A stretch of 64,000 nucleotides of DNA from Geminicoccaceae bacterium (lineage in GTDB: Bacteria; Pseudomonadota; Alphaproteobacteria; Geminicoccales; Geminicoccaceae): contig JACKIN010000001.1 of NCBI GenBank assembly GCA_020638495.1, forward strand, positions 62,001-126,000. Reading direction: 5' to 3'. The notes beneath the pieces are model-generated. The model did no database searches, was not told where the DNA came from, and saw nothing but the letters and a program-made list of their open reading frames with translations. Made by a program: the position numbers and the translations under genes. How positions within the stretch are numbered: position 1 is the first letter of the stretch; every line of letters starts with the position of its first letter. Of the stretch, positions 45,071 through 53,785 are shown piece after piece.

Positions 45071-46002
45071 GGAGCCGCCGGGCGGCGGGTGCGGGGGAGC
45101 TGGCAGGCGAGGGCGAACATCAGGCCTTCGCCGGCGAGGCTGATGACCCGGAGCAGGATGGTCATCAGCATGAGGCTGTCATTGTCGAGGAAGGGGGCGC
45201 CGAGCAGCACCGTCGTCGCCTCGCGCACACCGAGCCCGCCGGGGGCACCCGGCACGACGAGGCCGGCGCACCAGCCGAGCAGCACGATGGCGACGACCCC
45301 CGGCAGGATCGCCGGATCGGCGACACCGAGCAGCCAGGAATAGACCAGCCAGCCGACCAGCCCCTGGCCGATGAAGAAGGCCCCGTAGAGCAGGGTCGAG
45401 CGCGAGAAGGCGCGCAGGTCCTCGAGGCTGAAGGCGGCGAGCAGGCGGCGGGCGATGGCCGGCAGCCACGCCAGGGGCAGGCGGCCGAGCAGGGCGACGG
45501 TGAGCACGGCCGAGGAGAGGAACAGGGCGGCGACGAGCCAGGAGGAGGCGACCTCGGTGTTCATCCGGTCGATCATCAGGAGCCCGGCCACGCCGATCGA
45601 GCAGGACATCAGCACCTGCAGCGCCAGCTCCAGCACCGAGGCAGTGGTCGTGCTCGCCTGCGGCCAGTCGAACCGCCGCGCCAGCAATTGCCGGCCGGCG
45701 AAGTGCATGACGTTGCCCGGCAGGTACTTGGCGATGTTCGCCTGGCCCCAGAGCGCGATGCCCTCCTGGGGGGTGGCCATGGCGTGACCGGTGGACCGCA
45801 CCAACGAGGCGAAGCCGATGCCGACGGCCACCAGCAGGCTGGCGTAGATCATTGTCGCCGTCGCCGTGACCGCAAACAGCTCCATTCGCGGAAGATGAGC
45901 GAGCTGCCAGAAATCGAGATTGGTGAAGCTGTCGAAGAACAACCCGATGCAGGCGAATGTCACGATGATGCCGACGGCATTGATTGCCTTGTTTTTGAGC
46001 AT
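45067..46002 (-). CDS. Flippase-like membrane protein (lysylphosphatidylglycerol synthase TM-domain family)
   Basis: A 311-residue integral membrane protein with eight or so helices. Motifs such as GQANIAKYLPGNVMHFAGRQ and GLVVPGAPGGLGVREATTVLL are hallmarks of the AglD2/MprF membrane-domain family (UPF0104), which moves lipids or lipid-linked sugars across the membrane or has no known substrate. No MprF synthase domain is attached. It is a lone gene whose stop overlaps that of the ThiY-like gene; about 160 bases of non-coding DNA lie upstream. Confidence 0.82.
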   Translation of the reverse strand: MLKNKAINAVGIIVTFACIGLFFDSFTNLDFWQLAHLPRMELFAVTATATMIYASLLVAVGIGFASLVRSTGHAMATPQEGIALWGQANIAKYLPGNVMHFAGRQLLARRFDWPQASTTTASVLELALQVLMSCSIGVAGLLMIDRMNTEVASSWLVAALFLSSAVLTVALLGRLPLAWLPAIARRLLAAFSLEDLRAFSRSTLLYGAFFIGQGLVGWLVYSWLLGVADPAILPGVVAIVLLGWCAGLVVPGAPGGLGVREATTVLLGAPFLDNDSLMLMTILLRVISLAGEGLMFALACQLPRTRRPAAP

Positions 46003-46163
46003 AGGGCCTTTCGTCTCGACAGATCGGAGGGGGAAACCGCGTGTCGCATCGGACCCTGGGCTCTAGGATATCTGATCCCTGTAGCGCGGCGATCAAGATG
46101 GCGCTATGATAATTTTGTCGACGAATCGGCGATATTTTGCGGAATAGGCATGTCGGGCAGGGT

Positions 46164-47465
46164 TCAGCCGTTTCGCTCGTGCAGCTTCTTGCCCGCCACC
46201 CAGGTGGCGCGAATGGCCCGGTCGTCGCCGATGGTCATGAGCGCGAAGAGCAGGGCCGGGAGGTCGCTGCGGTCGATCGCCTCGAGGCGATGGGCGATGG
46301 CTGGCGTCGGCGCCAGGTCGAGCACGGTGACATCGGCATGGCTGCCGGGCTCGAGCGTGCCGATCTCGTGGGCGAGGCCGAGGGCCAGGGCATTGCCGCG
46401 TGTCATGGTGTGGAACGCGTCGAGCGCCGGCCAGCTCTGGTTTTGGAGCTGGAGGACCTTGTAGGCCTCGGCGGCGGTCTGCAGCATCGAGTAGGAGGTG
46501 CCGCCGCCGACATCGGTGGCGAGGGCGATGCGCACCGGGTCCGGCCGGTCGGTGAGGCGGGCGAGGTCGAAGAGGCCGGAGCCGATGAAGAGGTTCGAGG
46601 TCGGGCAGAAGCAGGCGACCGAGCCGGTCGCGGCCAGCCTCGCCATCTCGTCCTCGGCGAGGTGCAGGCAGTGGCCGAGGATCGAGCGGGGGCCGAGCAG
46701 GCCGAAGCGGTCGTAGACGTCGGTGTAGCTCGAGGCCTCGGGGAAGCGCCGCGCCACCTCGGCGATCTCGGCGTGGTTCTCGGCGAGGTGGGTCTGCAGC
46801 CAGCAGTCGGGATGCTCGCGCAGAAGGGCTCCAGCCGCCTCGAGCTGGGCGGCGCTCGAGGTGACGGCGAAGCGCGGCGTGACGGCGTAGCCGATGCGGC
46901 CCTGGCCGTGCCAGCGGGCGATCAGCGCCTGGCTGTCGTCGTAGCCGGACTGGGCGGTGTCGCGCAGGCCCTCGGGCCCCTCGTCCATCATCACCTTGCC
47001 GGTGATCAGGCGCATGGTGCGCGCCAGCGCCTCGGCGCAGAGGGCGTCGACCGAGCCGGGGTGCACGCTGGCATAGGCGACGGCGGTGGTGGTGCCGTGG
47101 CGCAGGAGCTCGTCGAGGAAGAAGCCAGCCGTCCGGGCGCAATGCGCCGGGTCGGCGAAGCGGCGCTCGGCCGGGAAGGTGTAGCTCTGCAGCCAGTCGA
47201 GGAGCTGGGTCCCGTAGGAGCCGATGACCTGCGTCTGGGGGTAGTGGATATGGGCGTCGATGAGGCCCGGCAGGATCAGGGCGTTCGGGTAATGGGTGAC
47301 CTCGAGGTCGGGCTCGAGGAGGTCGGTGGCCGGGCCTACGGCGGCGATCCGCTCGGCCTCGATGACGAGGAGGCCGTCCGCGATGTCGACCAGGGCCGCC
47401 GCACCAGCGATCGCCGGGTCGTCCCTGAACCAGACGAGACGGCCGCGCAGGGCGCGCCGGGTCAT
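46164..47465 (-). CDS. guaD: Guanine deaminase
   Basis: A 433-residue zinc amidohydrolase converting guanine to xanthine and ammonia. The metal and substrate motifs are GLIDAHIHYPQTQVIG, TFPAERRF, HLAENHAEI, GHCLHLAEDE and ATDVGGGTSYSML, matching GuaD rather than other amidohydrolases. The start overlaps the puuD stop by four bases (ATGA), so the two purine-catabolic genes are coupled: guanine to xanthine here, and urate oxidation by PuuD. The xanthine dehydrogenase that links them is not in the window. Confidence 0.93.
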   Translation of the reverse strand: MTRRALRGRLVWFRDDPAIAGAAALVDIADGLLVIEAERIAAVGPATDLLEPDLEVTHYPNALILPGLIDAHIHYPQTQVIGSYGTQLLDWLQSYTFPAERRFADPAHCARTAGFFLDELLRHGTTTAVAYASVHPGSVDALCAEALARTMRLITGKVMMDEGPEGLRDTAQSGYDDSQALIARWHGQGRIGYAVTPRFAVTSSAAQLEAAGALLREHPDCWLQTHLAENHAEIAEVARRFPEASSYTDVYDRFGLLGPRSILGHCLHLAEDEMARLAATGSVACFCPTSNLFIGSGLFDLARLTDRPDPVRIALATDVGGGTSYSMLQTAAEAYKVLQLQNQSWPALDAFHTMTRGNALALGLAHEIGTLEPGSHADVTVLDLAPTPAIAHRLEAIDRSDLPALLFALMTIGDDRAIRATWVAGKKLHERNG

Positions 47466-48673
47466 TCGGGCGGCGCCCCGGCGTCGACCCAGCGGGCGAT
47501 CAGCCGCCGCTCGCCGTCCTCGATCATGGAGACGTTGCCGGGCGGCATGGCGTGGGTCTGGTAGACCTGGTCGCGGATGGCGGCGGCGTGGATGCGCAGG
47601 TCGCGCGGGGTCTCGAGCACGACGCCCTTGGGGGCGTGGGCCAGGCCCGGCCAGTGCGTCTCCTGCCCGTGGCACATGATGCAGCGGCCCTGGACGATCT
47701 CCTCGACCGCGGCGAGGGTGGCGGGCCGCTCGTCGGCGGCGGTGTCGACCAGCGGCGGCGGGGTGGCGGGGAAGCTCGCGATCCAGATGGCGACGATGAA
47801 GCCCAGGGCGGCGACCGCCCAGGGCCACCAGGGCGGCTTCGTGCCCGCGTGCATGATGTTGAAATAGTGGCGGATGCTGGCGCCGATCACCAGCACCAGC
47901 GCCAGGATCAGCCAGTTGAACGGGCTCGCGAAGGTCTGCGGGTAGTGGTTGCTGATCATGATGAAGAGGACGGGCAGGGTCAGGTAGTTGTTGTGCACCG
48001 AGCGCTGCTTGGCCTGCGCCCCGAGCGCCGGGTCGGGCGCCGCGTGGGCGAGCAGCGAGGCCACCACCTTCTTCTGGTTGGGGATGATGATCATGGCGAC
48101 GTTGGCCACCATGATGGTGCCGATCAGCGCTCCCACATGGAGGAAGGCGGCACGGCCGGTGAGGACCTGGTCGAGGGCGAGGCAGACGAGCGGGAAGGCG
48201 ACGAGGCCGATGAGGGCGAGCGTGCGCTGGTCATTGCCGAGCGGTGATTTGCACAGCATGTCGTAGGCGACCCAGCCGAGGACCAGCACGGCGAGGCCGA
48301 TCGCGGCCGCTGTCCAGGGGCCGAGCTCGGCCTTGGCCGGGTCGATCATGTAGAGCTCGGCGCCGAGATAGTAGACGACCACGAGGAGGGCGAGGCCGCT
48401 CAAGAGGGTGGTGTAGGCCTCCCACTTGAACCAGGTGAGCTCGGCCGGCATCTCGGGCGGGGCGACGCCGTACTTCCACATGCGGTAGAAGCCGCCGCCA
48501 TGCACCTGCCAGGTCTCGCCGGAGACGCCCTCCGGCAGCCCGGCGCGCTTCTTCAGGCTGGCGTCGAGCGCCATGAAGTAGAACGAGCTGCCGATCCAGG
48601 CGATGCCGGCTATGAGGTGGAGCCAGCGGAGCGCCAGCGCCGACCAGTCGAGGAGGATGGGAGTCAAATCCAT
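47462..48673 (-). CDS. puuD: Urate hydroxylase PuuD (membrane protein with cytochrome c domain)
   Basis: A 403-residue inner-membrane protein that oxidises urate to 5-hydroxyisourate. About eight helices (WLHLIAGIAWIGSSFYFMALD at the start, NYLTLPVLFIMISNHYP in the middle) are followed by a C-terminal periplasmic cytochrome c domain with the heme site CIMCH near residue 330 and a Met ligand region HAMPPGNV. It depends on the Ccm system for heme attachment, which links it to the ccm genes in this window. The start at 48673 is likely but an ATG 21 codons upstream exists. Confidence 0.93.
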   Translation of the reverse strand: MDLTPILLDWSALALRWLHLIAGIAWIGSSFYFMALDASLKKRAGLPEGVSGETWQVHGGGFYRMWKYGVAPPEMPAELTWFKWEAYTTLLSGLALLVVVYYLGAELYMIDPAKAELGPWTAAAIGLAVLVLGWVAYDMLCKSPLGNDQRTLALIGLVAFPLVCLALDQVLTGRAAFLHVGALIGTIMVANVAMIIIPNQKKVVASLLAHAAPDPALGAQAKQRSVHNNYLTLPVLFIMISNHYPQTFASPFNWLILALVLVIGASIRHYFNIMHAGTKPPWWPWAVAALGFIVAIWIASFPATPPPLVDTAADERPATLAAVEEIVQGRCIMCHGQETHWPGLAHAPKGVVLETPRDLRIHAAAIRDQVYQTHAMPPGNVSMIEDGERRLIARWVDAGAPPE

Positions 48674-49499
48674 GGGCGTTCGATCCGGGGCGGCCACACG
48701 CGGCGGCATCGTGGCGGGCAGGGTAGCGGTCGGCAAGAGCCCAGTGCCGGCGCCCGGCCACGCTGCCGACTTCCTTCTCGACCGCCTGCTCTACCGGGAC
48801 GGGCTGATCCTCGTCGTCGACAAGCCGGCCGGGCTGCCGGTGCATGCCGGGCCGAAGCGCGGCCCCAATCTCGAGGATTATCTGGAGGCGCTTCGCTTCG
48901 GCCTGCCGGAGCGGCCGCATCTGGCGCATCGGCTCGACCGCGACACCTCGGGCTGCCTCGTCCTCGGCCGCCACAGGAAGGCGCTCAGGCGCCTCGGCCG
49001 GCTCTTCGAGGCGGGCCGGGTCGAGAAGGTCTACTGGGCGGTGGTCGAGGGCACGCCGGACCCGGCGGAGCGACGGATCGAGCTCGGCCTGGAGAAGCGC
49101 TCGACCGCCGCGCGGGGCTGGTGGATGCAGGTCGCGGCCGAGGGCGGGCAGGCTTCCGTCACCGACATTCGGGTGCTGGCCAGCGGCGGCGGCCGCTCGC
49201 TTGTCGAATGCCGGCCGCGCACCGGGCGCACGCACCAGCTCCGGGTGCATCTGGCGGCCATCGGCCATCCCATCCTGGGCGACCCGGTCTATGGCGGCCC
49301 GCTCCAGGGCAGCCGGCAGGGCGGCCCGCTGCTGCTGCACGCCCGGTCGATCGCCCTGCCGCTCTACCCGCGCCGCCCGGCTGTCGCCGTGACGGCCCCG
49401 CCGCCGCCGGCTTTCGTCGCGGCGGCGGGCGACCTCTTGCCAAGGGGCGTTGCGGAACCGCAGACTGGGCCTGACACGCGCATCGTGGAGACGCCATGA
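48672..49499 (+). CDS. RluA-family RNA pseudouridine synthase
   Basis: A protein of up to 275 residues that isomerises uridine in rRNA or tRNA. Motifs are LYRDGLILVVDKPAGLPVHAG, the catalytic Asp in HLAHRLDRDTSGCLVLGR, VEKVYWAVVEG and the C-terminal RTGRTHQLRVHLAAIGHP. There is no S4 domain. The ATG at 48672 shares the CATG of the divergent puuD start, leaving no room for promoters; in-frame GTG codons at 48711 and 48744 are better placed relative to the domain, so the true start is uncertain. The stop overlaps the next start (ATGA). Confidence 0.9.
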   Translation: MGVRSGAATRGGIVAGRVAVGKSPVPAPGHAADFLLDRLLYRDGLILVVDKPAGLPVHAGPKRGPNLEDYLEALRFGLPERPHLAHRLDRDTSGCLVLGRHRKALRRLGRLFEAGRVEKVYWAVVEGTPDPAERRIELGLEKRSTAARGWWMQVAAEGGQASVTDIRVLASGGGRSLVECRPRTGRTHQLRVHLAAIGHPILGDPVYGGPLQGSRQGGPLLLHARSIALPLYPRRPAVAVTAPPPPAFVAAAGDLLPRGVAEPQTGPDTRIVETP

Positions 49500-50119
49500 C
49501 AGAGAGCGACGTCTATGCCCGCCAGGGCTTCGGCGCGGTGGTCGGCAGCGGCGAGCGGCCGGCGCTTCTGGTGGTCGACTTCGTCAATGCCTTCGCCGAT
49601 CCAAGGATGCTGGGCGGCGGCAACATCGAGGCGGCTGTCGCTGCCACCGTGCCGGTGCTCCGGGCCTGCCGCGAGCGTTCGCTGCCTGTCGTCTTCACGC
49701 GCATCGTCTATGCCGAGGACGGCTCCGATGCGGGAGTCTGGGCGACCAAGCTGCCCGCGCTCCGCCAGCTCACGCCCGATTCGCCGGCCAACCGGGTGGT
49801 CGACGCCCTGGCCCCGCTGCCGGGTGAATTGGTCATCGACAAGAAGCAGGCCTCGGCCTTCTTCGGCACCGATCTCGCCCCCTGGCTGGTGCAGCGGCGC
49901 GTCGACACGCTCTATGTCACGGGCTGCACGACCAGCGGCTGCGTGCGCGCCTCGGTGGTCGATGCGGTGGGGTGGAACTTCCGCCCCATCGTCATCGAGG
50001 ACTGCGTCGGCGACCGGGCGGAGGGGCCGCATGCGGCCAACCTCTTCGACATGCGCCAGAAATATGCCGACCTGGTCACCGCGGAGGCCGCGATCCGCGC
50101 CATTGCGGGCGGCGCGTGA
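49496..50119 (+). CDS. Isochorismatase-fold amidohydrolase (N-carbamoylsarcosine amidase-like)
   Basis: A 207-residue cysteine hydrolase. The catalytic triad is visible: Asp28 in LLVVDFVNAF, Lys117 in IDKKQASAFF and Cys149 in TGCTTSGCVRAS, with the cis-peptide segment just before it. The length and the GCTTSGCVRA form match the N-carbamoylsarcosine amidase/maleamate amidohydrolase branch, which cleaves a small linear amide. It is coupled to a CoA-transferase pair downstream (GTGA overlap), suggesting its acid product is then activated with CoA. Confidence 0.82.
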   Translation: MTESDVYARQGFGAVVGSGERPALLVVDFVNAFADPRMLGGGNIEAAVAATVPVLRACRERSLPVVFTRIVYAEDGSDAGVWATKLPALRQLTPDSPANRVVDALAPLPGELVIDKKQASAFFGTDLAPWLVQRRVDTLYVTGCTTSGCVRASVVDAVGWNFRPIVIEDCVGDRAEGPHAANLFDMRQKYADLVTAEAAIRAIAGGA

Positions 50120-50913
50120 CCGCGACGCCGGCCGAGCTCGCGGCGCTGATCCCCGATGGCGCCACACTGGCGCTGGCGCCGGACTATTCGGGCTGCTCGC
50201 TCGCCACCATCCGCGAGCTGGTCAGGAAAGGGGCAAGCGGGCTTCGCCTCGTCGGCCTGCCGCAGCTCGGCCTGCAGGCGGACCTGCTCATCGCGGCGGG
50301 CTGTGTCGCCGGCGTCGAGACGGCCGCCATCTCCCTGGGCGAGCTCGGCCTCGCCCCGGCTTTCGACCGGGCGTGGCGGGCGGGCAGCGTCACCGTGACG
50401 GAGAGCACCTGCCCGGCCATCCATGCCGGGCTGACCGCCGCCGAGAAGGGGGTCTCGCATCTGCCGCTCGCCGGGGTGATCGGCTCCGACCTCGTCGGCC
50501 TGCGTCCCGATTGGCGCCTCGGCCCCGACCCCTTCACCGGCGAGCCGGGCCTGCTGGTGCCCGCCATCCGCCCCGATTTCCTGCTGTTTCATGCGGCGGT
50601 CGCCGACCGGTCCGGCAATGTCTGGATCGGCGTGCGGCGCGAGCTGATGCTGGCGGCGCATGCGGCGCGGCGCACGCTGGCCACGGTCGAGGAGGTGGTG
50701 GCGCACGACCTCCTCGCCGACGATCTCTGGGCCGCGGGCACGATTCCGGCCCTCTATGTGGAGCGGGTCGCCACCGCACCGGCGGGGGCGGCGCCGGTCG
50801 GTCTGAGGAACCGGTACGGCCCCGACCGGGCCTGGCTCGCCGCCTATGCCGAGGCGGCGCGGGACCCGGCGTCCTGCAAGACCTTCATCGACGCCTGGTT
50901 GCGCGATGGCTGA
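50116..50913 (+). CDS. CoA-transferase subunit A (glutaconate/IpdA-like)
   Basis: A 265-residue protein starting at GTG inside the hydrolase stop. The sequence LIPDGATLALAPDYSGCSLATIRELVRKG gives the family glycine-rich start, and TCPAIHAGLTAAEKGVSHLPLAGVIGSDL plus AVADRSGNVWIG are typical of family I alpha subunits of CoA-transferases acting on dicarboxylic or ring-opened acids. It needs the next gene as beta subunit. The substrate is unknown. Confidence 0.82.
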   Translation: MTATPAELAALIPDGATLALAPDYSGCSLATIRELVRKGASGLRLVGLPQLGLQADLLIAAGCVAGVETAAISLGELGLAPAFDRAWRAGSVTVTESTCPAIHAGLTAAEKGVSHLPLAGVIGSDLVGLRPDWRLGPDPFTGEPGLLVPAIRPDFLLFHAAVADRSGNVWIGVRRELMLAAHAARRTLATVEEVVAHDLLADDLWAAGTIPALYVERVATAPAGAAPVGLRNRYGPDRAWLAAYAEAARDPASCKTFIDAWLRDG

Positions 50914-51595
50914 GCCGGAGCGCCTGCTGGTGATGATCGGCGTCATCGCCCGGCTGCTCCGGGGGCTGCGCCATGTGGCCGTCGGGGCGAGCTCGCCGGT
51001 GCCGGCCGCGGCGGCGCTGGTGGCGCGCGAGCTCGGCCGGGGCCGGCCGACCGTCTCGATCCTGGGCTCGGAGACGTCGAACCCCTTCACCGATGGCGGG
51101 CGCGAGCTCTTCGACTGCGCCGCCCAGGGGCGCCTCGATGCGTTCTTCCTCTCGGGGGCGCAGATCGACGCGACGGGGGCGGTGAACCTGCTCGGCCTCG
51201 GCGAGCCGGGCCGGATGCGTCGACGCTTCATGGGCAATTTCGGCGCACCCTACCTGGCGTCGCTGGTGCCAAACGTCATCCTCTTTCGCACCGATCACGG
51301 GGTCCGGACGCTGGTCGAGAAGGTGGATTTCGTGACGGCACCCGGTGTCGAGGGGCGCTGGCTGGTGACCGACCGGGCGGTCTTCCGGCGGCAGGCGGGG
51401 CGGCTTCGGCTGGTGAGCTGGCACGCCGGCGAGATGGCCGAGACGGTGCGCGCCGCCACGGGCTTCGCCTTCGAGACGGCGCACGACGCCGGCGAGACCC
51501 CCGGGCTGGAAGCAGCAGCGGCGGCACAGCTTCGCGGCCCGGTCGGCGCCGTGCTGCGCGAGGTCTATCCGGCCTTCGCCGCGCAGCTCACCTGA
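50906..51595 (+). CDS. CoA-transferase subunit B (glutaconate/IpdB-like)
   Basis: A 229-residue beta subunit overlapping the alpha-subunit gene by eight bases. It carries the likely catalytic glutamate in SILGSETSNPFTDGG, the region LDAFFLSGAQIDATGAVN and LVEKVDFVTAPG, a common CoA-transferase beta pattern. With the alpha subunit it would move CoA between acids, or by analogy with IpdAB could act as a ring-opening hydrolase. The ATG at 50906 gives the normal N-terminus; the frame upstream is within the alpha gene. Confidence 0.82.
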   Translation: MAEPERLLVMIGVIARLLRGLRHVAVGASSPVPAAAALVARELGRGRPTVSILGSETSNPFTDGGRELFDCAAQGRLDAFFLSGAQIDATGAVNLLGLGEPGRMRRRFMGNFGAPYLASLVPNVILFRTDHGVRTLVEKVDFVTAPGVEGRWLVTDRAVFRRQAGRLRLVSWHAGEMAETVRAATGFAFETAHDAGETPGLEAAAAAQLRGPVGAVLREVYPAFAAQLT

Positions 51596-51616
51596 CGCCG
51601 CCGCGGCTGCGTCGGA

Positions 51617-52378
51617 TCATCCGTCGCGCTTCATGCCGGTCAGGAACTCGGCGAGATTGGCGGGGAACGGGAAGACGATGGTGTTGCTGCGGTCGTTGGC
51701 GATCTCGTGCAGGGTGGAGAGGTAGCGGAGCTGCATGGCCTCCGGCACCTGGTTGAGGATGCGGCCGGCATCGACCAGCCGCTCGGCCGCCTGGTACTCG
51801 CCCTCGGCGTTGATGACCTTGGCCCGGCGGATGCGCTCGGCCTCGGCCTGCTTGGCGATGGCGCGCACCATGCTCTCGTCGATGTCGACATGCTTGAGCT
51901 CGACATTGGTGACCTTGATGCCCCAGGCATCGGTCTGGCTGTCGAGGATCGTCTGGATGTCGTTGTTGAGCCGCTCGCGCTCGGCCAGCATCTCGTCGAG
52001 CTCGTGCTGGCCGAGGACCGAGCGGAGCGTGGTCTGGGCGAGCTGGCTGGTCGCGGCGTCGTAGTCCTCGACCTGGATCACCGCCTTGTCGGCGTCGAGC
52101 ACGCGGTAATAGAGCACCGCGTTGACCTTGACCGAGACATTGTCGCGGCTGATCACGTCCTGCGACGGCACGTCGAGGACGCGGGTGCGCAGATCGACGC
52201 GGACCATGGTCTGCAGGCCCGGGACGACGAGGATCAGGCCGGGGCCCTTCACCTTCCAGAACCGGCCGAGCAGGAAGACGACGGCCCGCTCGTACTCGCG
52301 CATGATCTTCAGCGAGATCAGGATGATGAAGAGCGGGACGAGCAGCAGCGGCAGCAGGAGCACGGGGTCGTAGTCCAT
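51617..52378 (-). CDS. Slipin/stomatin-like SPFH protein
   Basis: A 253-residue membrane protein with one N-terminal helix (LLLPLLLVPLFIILISL) and an SPFH domain: REYERAVVFLLGRFWKVKGPGLILVVP, RTRVLDVPSQDVISRDNVSV and LRSVLGQHELDEMLAERE, then a coiled segment ending in AIAKQAEAERIRRAKVINAEGE. It forms oligomers in membrane microdomains. It starts eight bases after the NfeD-type protease gene; slipin-NfeD pairs are a conserved operon in which the protease cleaves the slipin C-terminus (known from the archaeal 1510/1511 pair). Confidence 0.9.
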   Translation of the reverse strand: MDYDPVLLLPLLLVPLFIILISLKIMREYERAVVFLLGRFWKVKGPGLILVVPGLQTMVRVDLRTRVLDVPSQDVISRDNVSVKVNAVLYYRVLDADKAVIQVEDYDAATSQLAQTTLRSVLGQHELDEMLAERERLNNDIQTILDSQTDAWGIKVTNVELKHVDIDESMVRAIAKQAEAERIRRAKVINAEGEYQAAERLVDAGRILNQVPEAMQLRYLSTLHEIANDRSNTIVFPFPANLAEFLTGMKRDG

Positions 52379-52386
52379 CAGCGGGC

Positions 52387-53697
52387 TCAGCCTCCAGGTG
52401 GTTGGGGGGCGACGACGAGCACCAGGCCGTCGCGCGCCTCGACGGTGACCGGCGTGTCGCTGGCGAGGTCGTCCGGGCCGCGGGCCGCCCAGATCTCGCC
52501 CTCGAGCCGGACATGGCCCTCGCCATCGGCCCAGTCGACGACCGTGCCCCGGCCGGCGAGCACGGCCTCGGCCCCGGTCACGACCGGTCGCCGATGGCTG
52601 CGCAGCGCCAGGCCGAGCGCCAGGAGGAAGATGCCGCTGGTGACGATCGCCACCGCACCGATGAGCCAGGGCGAGACGCCGAAGCCGGGAACATCCGTGT
52701 CGACCAAGAGCACGGCACCGGCGACGAAGGCGACGATGCCGCCGAGGCCCAGCGCACCGAAGCTCGGCACGAAGGCCTCGGCGATGACCAGGATGATGCC
52801 GAGGAGCAGCAAGGCGAGGCCGGCGAAGGAGACGGGCAGGACCTGGAGCGCGTAGAGGCCGAGCAGCAGGCAGATGGCGCCGACGAGGCCGGGGCCGACG
52901 AGGCCCGGCGAATAGAGCTCGAAGATGATGCCGTAGATGCCGACGAGCATCAGGATGGCGGCGACGTTCGGGTCGGTGATGATGGCGAGGAGCTGGTAGC
53001 GCCAGTCCGGCTGGCTCTCGACGATGGCGGGGTCGGCGGCGTCGATGAGGGCCGGGCCGCTTTTCAGCTCGACCATGCGGCCGTCGACCCGCCGGAGCAG
53101 CTCGGCCCGGTCCGGGGCGATGAGCTCGATGACGCCGGCCTTCAGCGCCTCCTCGGCGGTCAGGCTTTTTGCCTCGCGCACAGCGGACTCGGCGAATTTC
53201 GGGTCGCGGTCGCGCATGGTGGCGAGCGAGCGGAGCAGGGCGGCCGCGTCCTCCATCGCCTTGGTGGCATGCGCGGACCTTTCGCCCGCATCGCCGCCGA
53301 TCTGGACGGGTGTCGCCGCGCCGAGATTGGTGCCGGGCGCCATGGCGGCGAGATGGGTGGCGTAGAGGATGAAGGTGCCGGCGCTCGCCGCCCGCGCCCC
53401 CGGCGGGGCGACATAGCCGATGACGGGCAAGGGTGCGTCCAGGATCGCCTCGACCATGGTGCGCATCGAGGTGTCGAGGCCGCCCGGCGTGTCGATCTCG
53501 AGCAGCACGAGATCGGCGCCGTCGGCGGCCGCGGCCTCGATCGCCCGGACGAGGAAATCGCTGGTGGCGGGGCCGATGGGGCCCTTGACGGGCACGACCT
53601 GCACGGTGGTGGCTTCGGCCGATGCCGGCATGCCGAGCAGGGGCAGCAGCATGCCAAGCAGGAAAAGGAGGGACGCGAGGGCCGAACTGCGCTTCAT
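52387..53697 (-). CDS. NfeD-family membrane serine protease (ClpP-class)
   Basis: A 436-residue protein. After a signal peptide (LASLLFLLGMLLPLLGMPASA) comes a ClpP-like serine protease domain with Ser106 in GARAASAGTF and Lys146 in HATKAMEDAA, a Ser-Lys spacing of 40 that fits the archaeal 1510-N enzyme. Four to five helices follow (about 235-365) and a C-terminal OB-fold NfeD domain (about 375-436) with GRGTVVDWADGEGHVRLEG. It is the long (1b-type) NfeD, and should cleave the neighbouring slipin. Confidence 0.9.
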   Translation of the reverse strand: MKRSSALASLLFLLGMLLPLLGMPASAEATTVQVVPVKGPIGPATSDFLVRAIEAAAADGADLVLLEIDTPGGLDTSMRTMVEAILDAPLPVIGYVAPPGARAASAGTFILYATHLAAMAPGTNLGAATPVQIGGDAGERSAHATKAMEDAAALLRSLATMRDRDPKFAESAVREAKSLTAEEALKAGVIELIAPDRAELLRRVDGRMVELKSGPALIDAADPAIVESQPDWRYQLLAIITDPNVAAILMLVGIYGIIFELYSPGLVGPGLVGAICLLLGLYALQVLPVSFAGLALLLLGIILVIAEAFVPSFGALGLGGIVAFVAGAVLLVDTDVPGFGVSPWLIGAVAIVTSGIFLLALGLALRSHRRPVVTGAEAVLAGRGTVVDWADGEGHVRLEGEIWAARGPDDLASDTPVTVEARDGLVLVVAPQPPGG

Positions 53698-53785
53698 TGT
53701 CCGACCATCGACGAGGGCACCGATGCCGTCAAGAGATGCACGATTGCGAGAGATGCGGCAGGTTTCTCCATCCGGGGGTTGATAC

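Noticed and set aside
46065..46096. Promoter TTGATC with GATATC or TATCCT upstream of the flippase-like gene
   Set aside because: Spacing is 18-20 bases with weak hexamers; not distinguishable from chance.
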